Origin: Streptomyces sp. man185
GTDB lineage: Bacteria; Actinomycetota; Actinomycetes; Streptomycetales; Streptomycetaceae
Assembly (NCBI GenBank): GCA_002551355.1
Contig: NTHE01000048.1
Location: 8,047-68,553 of the forward strand
Direction: 5' to 3'
Length of the DNA: 60,507 nucleotides
Shown here: in pieces, positions 15,860 to 24,385 of the stretch
Numbering within the stretch: the stretch's first letter is position 1
Layout of the letters: each line of letters starts with the position of its first letter
Position numbers and translations under genes: made by a program
Notes under the pieces: model-generated
What the model was told of the DNA's origin: nothing
What the model saw: the letters and a program-made list of their open reading frames with translations, nothing else
Database searches by the model: none

Positions 15860-17619
15860 TGAGCACGGCGCAGCACGGGAATGGTGCGGTCCGTGAGACA
15901 CCGGACCGGTGCGGAGCGTTCCCCCGCTTGACACCGGAACAGCTTCAGAACCTGACCGCGCACGGCGAGCGCCGCAGGACCACGGAAGGTGAGGTGCTGT
16001 ACCGGGAGGGAGAGCCGTTCCGTGAGTTCCTCGCGATCCTCAGCGGCACCGTCGAGATCCTTCAGGACCACGGCGATCGGGAAGAGCGCACGATGGCGCT
16101 GCACGGACCCGGCAGGTTCCTGGGTGAGCTGGGAATGCTGGAGGGGCAGGCCGCCTTCGACACCGCGGTGGTCCGTGAGGCCGGCGAGATCCTCGCCGTG
16201 CCGGTGGAACGCCAGCGCACCTTGATCGGCCGCGACCCCGTACTCGGTGACCTGATCCTCCGGGCTTGCCTGGGCCGCCGGTATCTCCTCATCGGCCTCG
16301 GCGCAGGTTTCCGCATCCTGGGATCGTGCTACTCGCAGGACACGCGGCGGCTGCGGGAGTTCGCTGCCCGCAACAGGCTCCCCCACCGCTGGCTGGATCT
16401 GGAGAGGGACAAGGAAGCTGAGGCGCTGCTGCGTCGGTTCTCCGTCCGCCCCGAGGAAACTCCGGTCGTCCTCTGGAAGGGCGAGCGAGTGCTGCGCAAT
16501 CCGAGCAACGCCGAACTCGCCAGGCTCATCGGGCTGCCCGCCCCCACGGCGAAGGACGCCCAGTGCGACGTGGTGGTGGTCGGCGCGGGCCCCGCGGGAC
16601 TCGCCGCAGCCGTGTACGGCGCCTCCGACGGCCTCACCACGATCTCCGTCGACGCCGTGGCCACCGGAGGCCAGGCAGGCACCTCGTCCCGCATCGAGAA
16701 CTACCTCGGCTTCCCGTCGGGCATCTCCGGAGGCGAGCTCATCGAACGCGCGGTGCTCCAGGCCCACAAATTCGGTGCCCGCCTCATGGTGCCGGCCCAG
16801 GTCAACAGGCTCACACCGCAGGACGACGCGTACGTGGTCACCTTCACAGACGGGTCCCACGTCCGGGCGGGCGCCGTGGTGCTCGCCTCGGGTGTCCGGT
16901 ACCGCAGGCTCGAGGTGCCCGGCATCGAGCGGCTGGAGGGCATCAGCGTCTACTACGCGGCGACCGTGCACGAGGCGATTCTCTGCGAGGCGGACCCGGT
17001 CGCGGTGGTCGGCGGGGGCAACTCCGCCGGCCAGGCGGCGCTGTTCCTGGCGCAACACGCGTCCGGAGTCCACCTCCTCGTCCGGGGCGGCGACCTCAAC
17101 GCGGACATGTCCCGTTACCTGGTGGACCAGGTCGAACGTCATCCGAAGATCGAGGTGCTCCTCCACACCGAAGTCCGGGGCGTCTCCGGGAAGGACAAAC
17201 TGGAGTCGCTGAGCGTCGAGGACAACACACGCGGTGAGCGCCGCCCGCTGCGGGCCGCCGCGCTGTTCGTGTTCATCGGGGCCCGCCCGCGCACGGAGTG
17301 GCTGAGGGGAGCCCTCGCCCTGGACGAGAAGGGCTTCGTCCTGACGGGGGCTGACGCCCGGGCTGCTGCCGACGCGACCCGGTGGGACGCACTCGGCCGT
17401 GCTCCCTTGCTGCTGGAGACCAGCCTTCCCGGGGTCTTCGCGGCCGGCGACGTGAGGAGCGGCTCGGTCAAACGAGTTGCCTCGGCCACCGGTGAAGGCG
17501 CCATGGCCATTCGCCTCGTGCACGAGCACCGCGAGAATGCCGGCAACCTCGTCCGCGACCGCGCCACAGGCCCTGAGAGGCCTCAACCGGAGGCGGACCG
17601 GTCCGCATCTCGGCGCTGA
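15859..17619 (+). CDS. Cyclic-nucleotide-binding domain / thioredoxin-like / TrxR-like flavoprotein fusion
   Basis: A 586-residue three-part protein. Residues about 25-135 form a CNB/CRP-type sensor (GEVLYREGEPFREFLAILSG, then LGELGMLEGQAAF). Residues about 150-230 look thioredoxin- or glutaredoxin-like (CYSQDTRRLREFAARNRLPH). From about 240 comes a thioredoxin-reductase-like flavoprotein with FAD motif VVVGAGPAGLAAA, an NADPH motif VVGGGNSAGQAA, and a final GVFAAGDVRSGS. The usual redox CxxC before the NADPH motif is absent (YYAATVHEAIL), so it is not an ordinary thioredoxin reductase. A lone Cys in ILCEAD follows. Its electron acceptor and nucleotide ligand are unknown. Confidence 0.85.
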   Translation: MSTAQHGNGAVRETPDRCGAFPRLTPEQLQNLTAHGERRRTTEGEVLYREGEPFREFLAILSGTVEILQDHGDREERTMALHGPGRFLGELGMLEGQAAFDTAVVREAGEILAVPVERQRTLIGRDPVLGDLILRACLGRRYLLIGLGAGFRILGSCYSQDTRRLREFAARNRLPHRWLDLERDKEAEALLRRFSVRPEETPVVLWKGERVLRNPSNAELARLIGLPAPTAKDAQCDVVVVGAGPAGLAAAVYGASDGLTTISVDAVATGGQAGTSSRIENYLGFPSGISGGELIERAVLQAHKFGARLMVPAQVNRLTPQDDAYVVTFTDGSHVRAGAVVLASGVRYRRLEVPGIERLEGISVYYAATVHEAILCEADPVAVVGGGNSAGQAALFLAQHASGVHLLVRGGDLNADMSRYLVDQVERHPKIEVLLHTEVRGVSGKDKLESLSVEDNTRGERRPLRAAALFVFIGARPRTEWLRGALALDEKGFVLTGADARAAADATRWDALGRAPLLLETSLPGVFAAGDVRSGSVKRVASATGEGAMAIRLVHEHRENAGNLVRDRATGPERPQPEADRSASRR

Positions 17620-17820
17620 TCTTTCACCAGTAGACCCTCAGGGTTGGACATCATCAGTCCAGTGCGGCAGCGGTGAGGGCCTGCGCCCGGTAGTGGTGCC
17701 ACCCGGCGTCCCGGTGGGATGACGCAGGTGGCCGCCCACTCCCCCGCTCACCCGTCGCGGCCGCTCGCCGGCTCCCGTCGCGCGGTTCCCGGCGTGATCA
17801 GGTACTCAGGAAGGGTGAAC

Positions 17821-20283
17821 ATGGACGCGATTGACCCCTTCGTGCATGTCCGGGGTGCCAGTGAGAACAACCTGCGGAACATCGATGTCGATCTTCCGCG
17901 GAACGCGATGGTCGCCTTCACGGGCGTCTCCGGCTCCGGCAAGTCCTCACTCGCGTTCGGCACGCTCTACGCTGAGGCGCAGCGGCGCTACTTCGAGTCC
18001 GTGGCACCGTACGTCCGGAGGCTGTTGCAGCAGGTCGGTGCACCGCACGTGCAGGAGATCACCGGACTGCCACCGGCGGTGGCCCTGCAGCAGCGACGCG
18101 GGGCGCCCAGTTCGCGCTCGACGGTCGGCACCATCACCACGCTGTCCAATCTGCTGCGCATGCTCTACTCCCGCGCCGGCACCTATCCGCCCCGAGCCGC
18201 ACGGCTGGAAGCCGAGTCGTTCTCACCGAACACCCCGGCCGGGGCCTGCCCGGAGTGCCACGGACTGGGCGTCGTCCACGATGTCGCCGAGGAGCTGCTC
18301 GTCCCGGACACCTCGCTGAGCATCCGCGGGGGCGCGATCGCAGCCTGGCCGGGGGCCTGGCAGGGGGCCAACCTGCGCAGCGTGGTGAGCGGCCTGGGCA
18401 TCGACATCGACCGGCCGTGGCGCAGGCTCAGGAAGAAGGACCGGGACTGGCTGCTGTACACCGATGAGCAGCCCTCCGTCTACATCGAGCCGGAGGAGGA
18501 CCGCATCGACTACGGCTACCAGGGCACGTTCTGGAGCGCCCGCAAGCACGTCATGCACGTCCTTGCCGACTCCAAGAGCGAGAAGATGCGCGAACGGGCG
18601 CTCCGGTTCGTCAGGAGCGTGCCCTGCCCCGAGTGCCACGGCAGCGGACTGCGGCCCGAGGCGCTCGCCGTGACCTTCGCCGGACGTTCCATCGCCGAAG
18701 TCAACGCGATGCCGTTGAACGAGGTCGCGGCGCTGCTGCGGCCTGTCGCACGGCGGCCCGAGGCCGACGCCACCACTTCCACCGCCCGGTCCGGGGAAAC
18801 GACCGAGGTGGCGGTCCGGATCTGCGGCGATCTGGTCGCGCGGGTCGACGTACTGCTCGACCTGGGCCTGGGGTATCTCAGCCTCGGGCGCCGCTCTACG
18901 ACCCTGTCGCCCGGCGAGGCGCAACGCCTACGGATCGCCACGCAACTGCGCTCGGGGCTGTTCGGCGTCGTGTACGTCCTCGACGAACCCTCCGCGGGTC
19001 TGCACCCGGCTGACGCGGAACCGCTGCTGGACGTGCTGGAGCGTCTCAAGTCTGCGGGCAACTCGCTGTTCGTCGTGGAGCACGACATGGACGTCGTACG
19101 GCGGGCGGACTGGGTGGTCGACATCGGCCCCGGCGCCGGTGAGGGCGGCGGGCGCGTGCTGTACAGCGGCCCCGTCGCCGGTCTTGAGCAGGTGGAGGAG
19201 TCGGCCACGAGCCAGTACCTGCTCGGGCGCGCCGAACCGCTCGATCACCGGCCGCGCACACCGCACGGCTGGCTGCACCTGAGCGGCGTATCCCGCCACA
19301 ATCTGCATGACGTGTCCGTGGACGTACCGCTGTGCGTACTGACGGCGGTGACGGGCGTGTCGGGTTCCGGAAAATCGACGCTGGTCACACAGGTGCTCGC
19401 CGAGGTCGTGCGAGGCCACCTCGGACTCGTGACCGAGGAGATGGACGAGGCGCGACTGGAGGTCGATGTTCAGGACGCGTCGGGGGTCGAGTCGTTCGAC
19501 CGGCTGGTCCGGGTCGACCAACGGCCCATCGGGCGTACTCCCCGGTCCAATCTGGCCACGTACACGGGGATGTTCGACGCGGTGCGCAAGCTGTACGCGG
19601 CGACGGACGAGGCCAGGGAGCGCGGCTACACGGCCGGCCGGTTCTCCTTCAACGTGCCCGAAGGGCGGTGCGAGACCTGTCAGGGCGAAGGATTCGTCGC
19701 GGTGGAACTGCTGTTCCTGCCTGGTACCTACGCACCGTGCCCGACTTGCCAGGGCGCCCGGTACAACGCCGAAACGCTGGAAGTCACCTACCGCGGCAAG
19801 AACATCGCGGAAGTGCTGGGGCTGTCCGTCGACGCCGCCGCCGAGTTTCTGTCCGCCGTCCCGGCCGCCGCCCGCAGTCTGGAGACGTTGCGCGAGGTGG
19901 GACTGGGGTACCTGCGGCTGGGGCAGCCGGCCACGGAGCTCAGCGGCGGTGAGGCGCAGCGCATCAAACTGGCCACCGAACTGCAGCGGGCCCGTCGTGG
20001 CCACACGCTCTACCTGCTCGACGAACCGACGGCGGGCCTGCACCCCTCGGACGTCGCACTGCTGCTGCGCCAGCTGCACCGCCTCGTCGACGCGGGCAAC
20101 ACGGTCGTCCTCGTCGAGCACGACCTGGACACGATCACCACCGCCGACTGGGTCATCGACCTCGGGCCGGGCGGCGGCGACGCGGGCGGACGGGTGGTCG
20201 CGGCGGGCCCGCCGGCCAAGGTCGCGAAGGCCCGCCGTAGCGCCACCGCACGCTATCTCGCGGCCCGGCTCGCAAGCTCCTGA
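17821..20283 (+). CDS. UvrA-like ABC ATPase lacking the UvrB-binding domain
   Basis: An 820-residue UvrA-family protein with two ABC halves. Walker A motifs are GVSGSGKS at 35-42 and 512-519; signature motifs are LSPGEAQRL and LSGGEAQRI; UvrA zinc motifs are CPECHG (twice) and CETCQGEGF with a later CPTCQG. Canonical UvrA has about 130 residues between its first RSTVGT block and the FSPNTPAGACPEC-like block; here only some 40 residues lie between, so the UvrB-interaction domain is missing. This fits the UvrA2/DrrC class linked to DNA-damage or drug tolerance rather than standard excision repair. The ATG at 17821 has AGGAAGGG upstream; a GTG at 17815 is possible. Confidence 0.88.
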   Translation: MDAIDPFVHVRGASENNLRNIDVDLPRNAMVAFTGVSGSGKSSLAFGTLYAEAQRRYFESVAPYVRRLLQQVGAPHVQEITGLPPAVALQQRRGAPSSRSTVGTITTLSNLLRMLYSRAGTYPPRAARLEAESFSPNTPAGACPECHGLGVVHDVAEELLVPDTSLSIRGGAIAAWPGAWQGANLRSVVSGLGIDIDRPWRRLRKKDRDWLLYTDEQPSVYIEPEEDRIDYGYQGTFWSARKHVMHVLADSKSEKMRERALRFVRSVPCPECHGSGLRPEALAVTFAGRSIAEVNAMPLNEVAALLRPVARRPEADATTSTARSGETTEVAVRICGDLVARVDVLLDLGLGYLSLGRRSTTLSPGEAQRLRIATQLRSGLFGVVYVLDEPSAGLHPADAEPLLDVLERLKSAGNSLFVVEHDMDVVRRADWVVDIGPGAGEGGGRVLYSGPVAGLEQVEESATSQYLLGRAEPLDHRPRTPHGWLHLSGVSRHNLHDVSVDVPLCVLTAVTGVSGSGKSTLVTQVLAEVVRGHLGLVTEEMDEARLEVDVQDASGVESFDRLVRVDQRPIGRTPRSNLATYTGMFDAVRKLYAATDEARERGYTAGRFSFNVPEGRCETCQGEGFVAVELLFLPGTYAPCPTCQGARYNAETLEVTYRGKNIAEVLGLSVDAAAEFLSAVPAAARSLETLREVGLGYLRLGQPATELSGGEAQRIKLATELQRARRGHTLYLLDEPTAGLHPSDVALLLRQLHRLVDAGNTVVLVEHDLDTITTADWVIDLGPGGGDAGGRVVAAGPPAKVAKARRSATARYLAARLASS

Positions 20284-20322
20284 CGATGGTCCGAGAGGGC
20301 TGATCACCCGTCACGGAGAGCA

Positions 20323-20384
20323 GGCCCCGTACGGGCAGAACGACGGAAATCCGGCCGCTCCGCCCGTACCGGCCGGCCGGGGCC
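20323..20384 (+). terminator. Hairpin after the UvrA-like gene
   Basis: Nested inverted repeats lie 40 bases past the stop: GGCCCC with GGGGCC outside, and GTACGGGC with GCCCGTAC inside around a 25-base loop. It probably ends the UvrA-like transcript. Confidence 0.5.
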
Positions 20385-20471
20385 AGCGTGTCATCGCATG
20401 GCCGACGCCACGCCGGAGGCATTCTGTGGGCGTTTGCGGTCGCGGGGACGGACAACGAGAAGGATGCAGTC

Positions 20472-21593
20472 ATGCAAGCGTCGTCGCAGGTCGTCACGGT
20501 GGTCGTTCTCCTCGCGGACCCGGACGCGCCGACCGTGGTCGCGAAGCGCCTGGCACGGACCCTTCCCGCCCGGCTCGCCGAGAAGTCCGGCCGGCAGAGA
20601 CGGTTCGCTGTCGAGGTGGTCAGCAGGCCCTTCACCGCGGACGCCGAGGACCCGTCCACGTTGATGCGCCGGATCGTGGAGGACGGAAGTGCGGAGAGCT
20701 GGGACATCGTCGTGGCCCTCACCGACCTTCCGCTGCACTCGCACAGGCGAAGGCTCGTCGTGGATCTGAGCCACGAACACGGGACGGCGTTGCTTTCCCT
20801 CCCGTCCCTGGGGGGCTGGCGGTTGCAGGGAAAAGCACGGCGGGTCGTGGAGGAAGCCGTGCTCAGCCTGGCCGCTTCGCGGTCCCCCGGAGGTGAGCGA
20901 GCTGCCTATCGCCGACCGCCGCTCGGCCCCTTCGCCGGCCGCCTCGCGCCCATCCGCCCGGGCCCTGTCGACGAGGAGGAGCTCGCCGATCTGCGCTACG
21001 TCGCCGACGGCCCGCGCGGCTACGTCAAATTGCTCGTCGGCATGGTCCGCGCCAACCGGCCGTGGCGGCTGGTGCCGGGCCTGTCCAAAGCCCTGGCCGC
21101 CGCACTCGCCACGGGAGCCATCGCCACGGTGGACGACACCGTCTGGAGCCTGGCCACCTCCCTGGGCACGCCACGCCTCGTCGTCGCCACGGTCGGTTCC
21201 GTCGGGCTCATGATCGGCTGGCTGATCGTGGACGCGAACCTGTGGCATCGCACAACGGAAGGATCGCCGGAGGCAAGGCAGCGATCGGTTCTCTACAACA
21301 CGTCGACCATGGTGACCGTGAGCATCGGGGCAGCCGTCTGCTACGTCGGCCTGATGGTCGTCAGCTTCGTGTGGGCGCTCTTCGTGCTCAACGGCCACGT
21401 GTTCGCCTCCGCGACCCGGCATCCGTTGAACGCGCAGAACTACTGCACGCTGTCATGGTTCGTGGCTTCGATTGCCACAGTGGGCGGCGCGCTGGGGTCG
21501 GGGCTGGAGAGCGACGAGGCGATCCGAGCAGCGGCCTATTCCACGCGCGAACAGGAACGTCGCCACATGCTCCAGGGCGAGCACGATGGCTAG
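20472..21593 (+). CDS. Membrane protein of unknown function with N-terminal soluble domain
   Basis: A 373-residue protein. The first ~190 residues form a soluble alpha/beta domain (VTVVVLLADPDAPTVVAKRL; WDIVVALTDLPLHSHRRRLV; VDLSHEHGTALLSLPSLGG). About four membrane segments follow at roughly 215-350 (LAAALATGAIATV, VVATVGSVGLMIGWLIVDA, VTVSIGAAVCYVGLMVVSFV, LSWFVASIATVGGALGSG), and the tail is polar. Similar two-part proteins seem common in actinobacteria but I cannot name a function. ATG 20472 is chosen over upstream starts because AGAAGGA precedes it and the first conserved strand begins right after. It is followed 145 bases later by the FUSC-family gene. Confidence 0.7.
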   Translation: MQASSQVVTVVVLLADPDAPTVVAKRLARTLPARLAEKSGRQRRFAVEVVSRPFTADAEDPSTLMRRIVEDGSAESWDIVVALTDLPLHSHRRRLVVDLSHEHGTALLSLPSLGGWRLQGKARRVVEEAVLSLAASRSPGGERAAYRRPPLGPFAGRLAPIRPGPVDEEELADLRYVADGPRGYVKLLVGMVRANRPWRLVPGLSKALAAALATGAIATVDDTVWSLATSLGTPRLVVATVGSVGLMIGWLIVDANLWHRTTEGSPEARQRSVLYNTSTMVTVSIGAAVCYVGLMVVSFVWALFVLNGHVFASATRHPLNAQNYCTLSWFVASIATVGGALGSGLESDEAIRAAAYSTREQERRHMLQGEHDG

Positions 21594-21738
21594 CCGCAGG
21601 CAAGATGCACACGCACCGGTGGCGACGGCACACGGCCTGTCCCGCCCCTCTCCTCGGCGATGATGAGATGAACATGATGGTGGCTCCGGCGATCCGGCCG
21701 ACGCGAGCTGAAACGACCTTCCGGCTGGGCCCGCACCC

Positions 21739-23910
21739 ATGACGTGGCCGAGGGCCTTGAGGGACGTCCTCCGATCCGGGCTCAGCATCGAGGAGACGCG
21801 CCTGGAGCCCCTGCTCGCTCTGCGCGCGGCCGTCGGTGTGGCACTCCTCGTCGGGCCGGCGCTGTGGCTCGGCTCCCCTGCGTACGCCGCATCCGCCGCC
21901 CTCGGCGCCTTCTCCGCGGGTGGGGCCACCTTCCAGCGCGCCTGGCGCCCACGCAAGGTGATCGCGCTCGGCGCGGGCGCGGGGTTGGCGCTCAGCACCC
22001 TGGCGGGGTACCTGGCGGCGGGGCAACTCGTGACGTTCCTTCCGCTGCTGGCCCTCTGGACCTTCGTGGCGGGGCTGGCGTGGGCCGTCGGATCGACCGC
22101 TGGGATCGTCGCGGCGACGACCGTCGGCAGCATGCTGGTGACCATCACCCTGCCCACGAGCGCCGGACGGGCCCTGGAGCACGCCGGGATCATCGCGCTC
22201 GGCGGAGTGGTGCAGGCAGTACTGATCCTGCTGTTCCCGATCCGCCGATGGGGGGCGCATCGGGACGCGCTCGCCGACGCTCTGGCCGCCGTGGCGGACT
22301 ACGCCCGTCGGCTCCGGCACGACCCGACGGCCGGGTTCGACCCCGAGCCCTTGATGACAGCCCGGGACGCGGCGGCCGTGACGCCGTCTCAGGCTCGCAC
22401 GCGCCCCGTCGCCCTGCACGGTCCGCGAGGAGTTGCCGAGCGCATGGTGCCGGCCATCGCCGCGCTGGCCGACCCTGACATCGGCGCCCCGGCCGAGGGT
22501 CCCGGGCGGGACCGCGCGCGGGAACTGCTCGACGCGGCCGCTGAGGTGTTGGACGCGGCCGCCCGGTCGATCCGGCGAGGCACCCCCGTCGAGGTACCGC
22601 CAAGAGCCTCGGAGCTCCTGCGAGAAGGCACGGAGCACGAGGTGCTCGAAGGTCCGGCGAGGCAGGCCGCCGAAAGGCTCAGGGAACTGCTCGGCGAGGC
22701 GCTGGAGATCGCGGAGTGCGGCAACGCGCGCAGAAGGACGCCTGTGCGCCACGGAGGCGCACGCGTCGAGTTACTGGAGCGCCCGACCATGTTCCGGCTT
22801 GTTCCGGTCGTCGCACGGGCGGTCCGCCGTGAGCTCCGACGCGACTCGCCCGTCTTCCGGCATGCCGTTCGGCTGGTGGCGGTGGCCACGCTCGGCTACC
22901 TCATCGCCGCACAGCTGCCCCTGGGGCACGGCTACTGGGCGCCCATCGCCTCGGTCATGGTGATGCGCCCGGACTTCCACCGGACGTACGCGCGTGCGGT
23001 CGCCCGTCTCGCCGGGACTCTGGTGGGTGTCGCGCTCGCCACCGGAGCCGTGGAGGCCCTGGGCCCGGACGCCCGCCTCTTCGGTGCGCTGGCGGTGGTC
23101 TCGGCGGGCCTGTCGTACACCCTGATTCGTACGGGCTACGCCTACTCCCAGTGCTTCGCCGCCGCCTACGTCGTCTTCCTGCTCGGCATGGGCGGTCAGG
23201 AATGGGAACAGACGGTTCCGGAGCGGATGGCCCTCACTCTGCTGGGCGGAGCCCTGGCCATGCTGGCCTACGCGGTCTTTCCCGCGTGGGAGACGCCCCG
23301 GCTACGGGAGCGGCTGGCGGACTGGCTTGCCGCCAACGGCCGCCACGCGGCGGCAGTGCTCCGCCACTTCGCCGAACCGACCGCGGACCGCCGTGCCGAC
23401 ATGCGCAGCGCCCAACTGGCGAGCAGAAGAGCCCGCGCCGCCTGGCAGGAGGCTTACGACCGGGCACAACAGGAACCGGTCCGCCCCAGGGGCCTGACTG
23501 CGCAAGAGGCGAAGGCTGCTCAGGAGGCGCTCGAAGGTTTCGACAGAGCAGCAACGCTCATGGAGAGCCGCGTCCCGCACGACGACACCCCTTCCACTCC
23601 CGAGGTGGAGGCGTTGGCCGAAGCCCTGGAATCGGACACGGAGCAGGCGGCAGCCGCTATGCGCGAGCACAGGGACCCGGACTGGGCACGCGTGGAGAAG
23701 GCCCTCCAGACATGGGAAAGAGCCGGTGGCCGGAGCCCGGCGCTACGGAGCGAGGCAGACCTGCAGAAGCACGCCCTGGAAGACCTTGCGACAGCAGTGA
23801 GCCGCACCCCCTTGGAGCGCGATGTCGGCTCCCTGCGCGAGGACCAGCGAGTGCGGGAAGCGGTGGAGGCACAAGGCGATGGTTCGGAACCCGCGCACCG
23901 GGGTGGATGA
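21739..23910 (+). CDS. FUSC-family membrane protein (putative aromatic compound exporter)
   Basis: A 723-residue protein with the FUSC layout: two hydrophobic blocks of about six segments each (residues ~25-170 and ~370-520) separated by a long soluble helical region, and a charged coiled-coil-like C-terminus (~525-723). Conserved family pieces include YWAPIASVMVMRPDFHRTYA, then RAVARLAGTLVGVALA, and RTGYAYSQCFAAAYVVFLLG. Relatives include fusaric acid resistance proteins and AaeB-type exporters of aromatic carboxylates. The substrate cannot be predicted. The ATG at 21739 is preceded by a weak ribosome site. It is the last gene of the accessory block. Confidence 0.8.
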   Translation: MTWPRALRDVLRSGLSIEETRLEPLLALRAAVGVALLVGPALWLGSPAYAASAALGAFSAGGATFQRAWRPRKVIALGAGAGLALSTLAGYLAAGQLVTFLPLLALWTFVAGLAWAVGSTAGIVAATTVGSMLVTITLPTSAGRALEHAGIIALGGVVQAVLILLFPIRRWGAHRDALADALAAVADYARRLRHDPTAGFDPEPLMTARDAAAVTPSQARTRPVALHGPRGVAERMVPAIAALADPDIGAPAEGPGRDRARELLDAAAEVLDAAARSIRRGTPVEVPPRASELLREGTEHEVLEGPARQAAERLRELLGEALEIAECGNARRRTPVRHGGARVELLERPTMFRLVPVVARAVRRELRRDSPVFRHAVRLVAVATLGYLIAAQLPLGHGYWAPIASVMVMRPDFHRTYARAVARLAGTLVGVALATGAVEALGPDARLFGALAVVSAGLSYTLIRTGYAYSQCFAAAYVVFLLGMGGQEWEQTVPERMALTLLGGALAMLAYAVFPAWETPRLRERLADWLAANGRHAAAVLRHFAEPTADRRADMRSAQLASRRARAAWQEAYDRAQQEPVRPRGLTAQEAKAAQEALEGFDRAATLMESRVPHDDTPSTPEVEALAEALESDTEQAAAAMREHRDPDWARVEKALQTWERAGGRSPALRSEADLQKHALEDLATAVSRTPLERDVGSLREDQRVREAVEAQGDGSEPAHRGG

Positions 23911-24385
23911 CCACCTGTCGCAGCAGGCGTGCGCCCCGCTTCCGAGGTCCGCCTGGTCCGACAGATGGCCAGGATGAGGGAGCTTCACGCTTAGGACGCA
24001 GCGATCAGTCGGTGGGTTGCCCGCTCCGCGGTCCAAGCCCTGACGACTTCCTCTCTCGTGACCCTTTGGACCGAGGTCTCCTTTGTGGAGACCTGTCGGC
24101 CCTCCCCTCCCTTGTGCGCCGGCTGGCCAGCGTCACGGGCTGTCGGCCAGGGGCCCACTGTCCTCTGCCCAAGATCCGGGCCATACGCGGCCCAGCCGCC
24201 TGCAGTGCGGTCGAATCACGACCGTTTCCGCTGGTCAGTAACCACGCGAGTCGTGTACCACCAGCAGACGCAGAATCTGCTATCAGATGTGACACGCTCA
24301 CCTGGCGCCCACTGGGGCTACCCAGTTGGTACGGCCGGCCAGTTGGTACGGCCGGAGGATCCCTCTACAGTCACATCAGAGCAGC
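23911..24385. other. Non-coding stretch at the right end of the island
   Basis: No gene is recognised in these 475 bases on either strand. Features are a hairpin CGGTCG-AATCA-CGACCG near 24208-24224 and the 17-bp tandem repeat at 24322-24355. An integrase gene would be expected near here in an intact element but is absent. Confidence 0.6.
24322..24355. repeat. Tandem 17-bp repeat, two exact copies
   Basis: CCAGTTGGTACGGCCGG occurs twice without spacer (24322-24338 and 24339-24355). A third, diverged copy (15 of 17 bases) lies at 910-926. In both places the unit nearest yjbQ ends 31 bases before the stop codon of the yjbQ copy. They may be arm-type recombinase sites or conserved yjbQ 3' flank. 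Confidence 0.75.

Noticed and set aside
24205..24230. tRNA T-arm look-alike (GGTCGAATCACGACC)
   Set aside because: No acceptor, D or anticodon arms can be built around it. It is an isolated hairpin.
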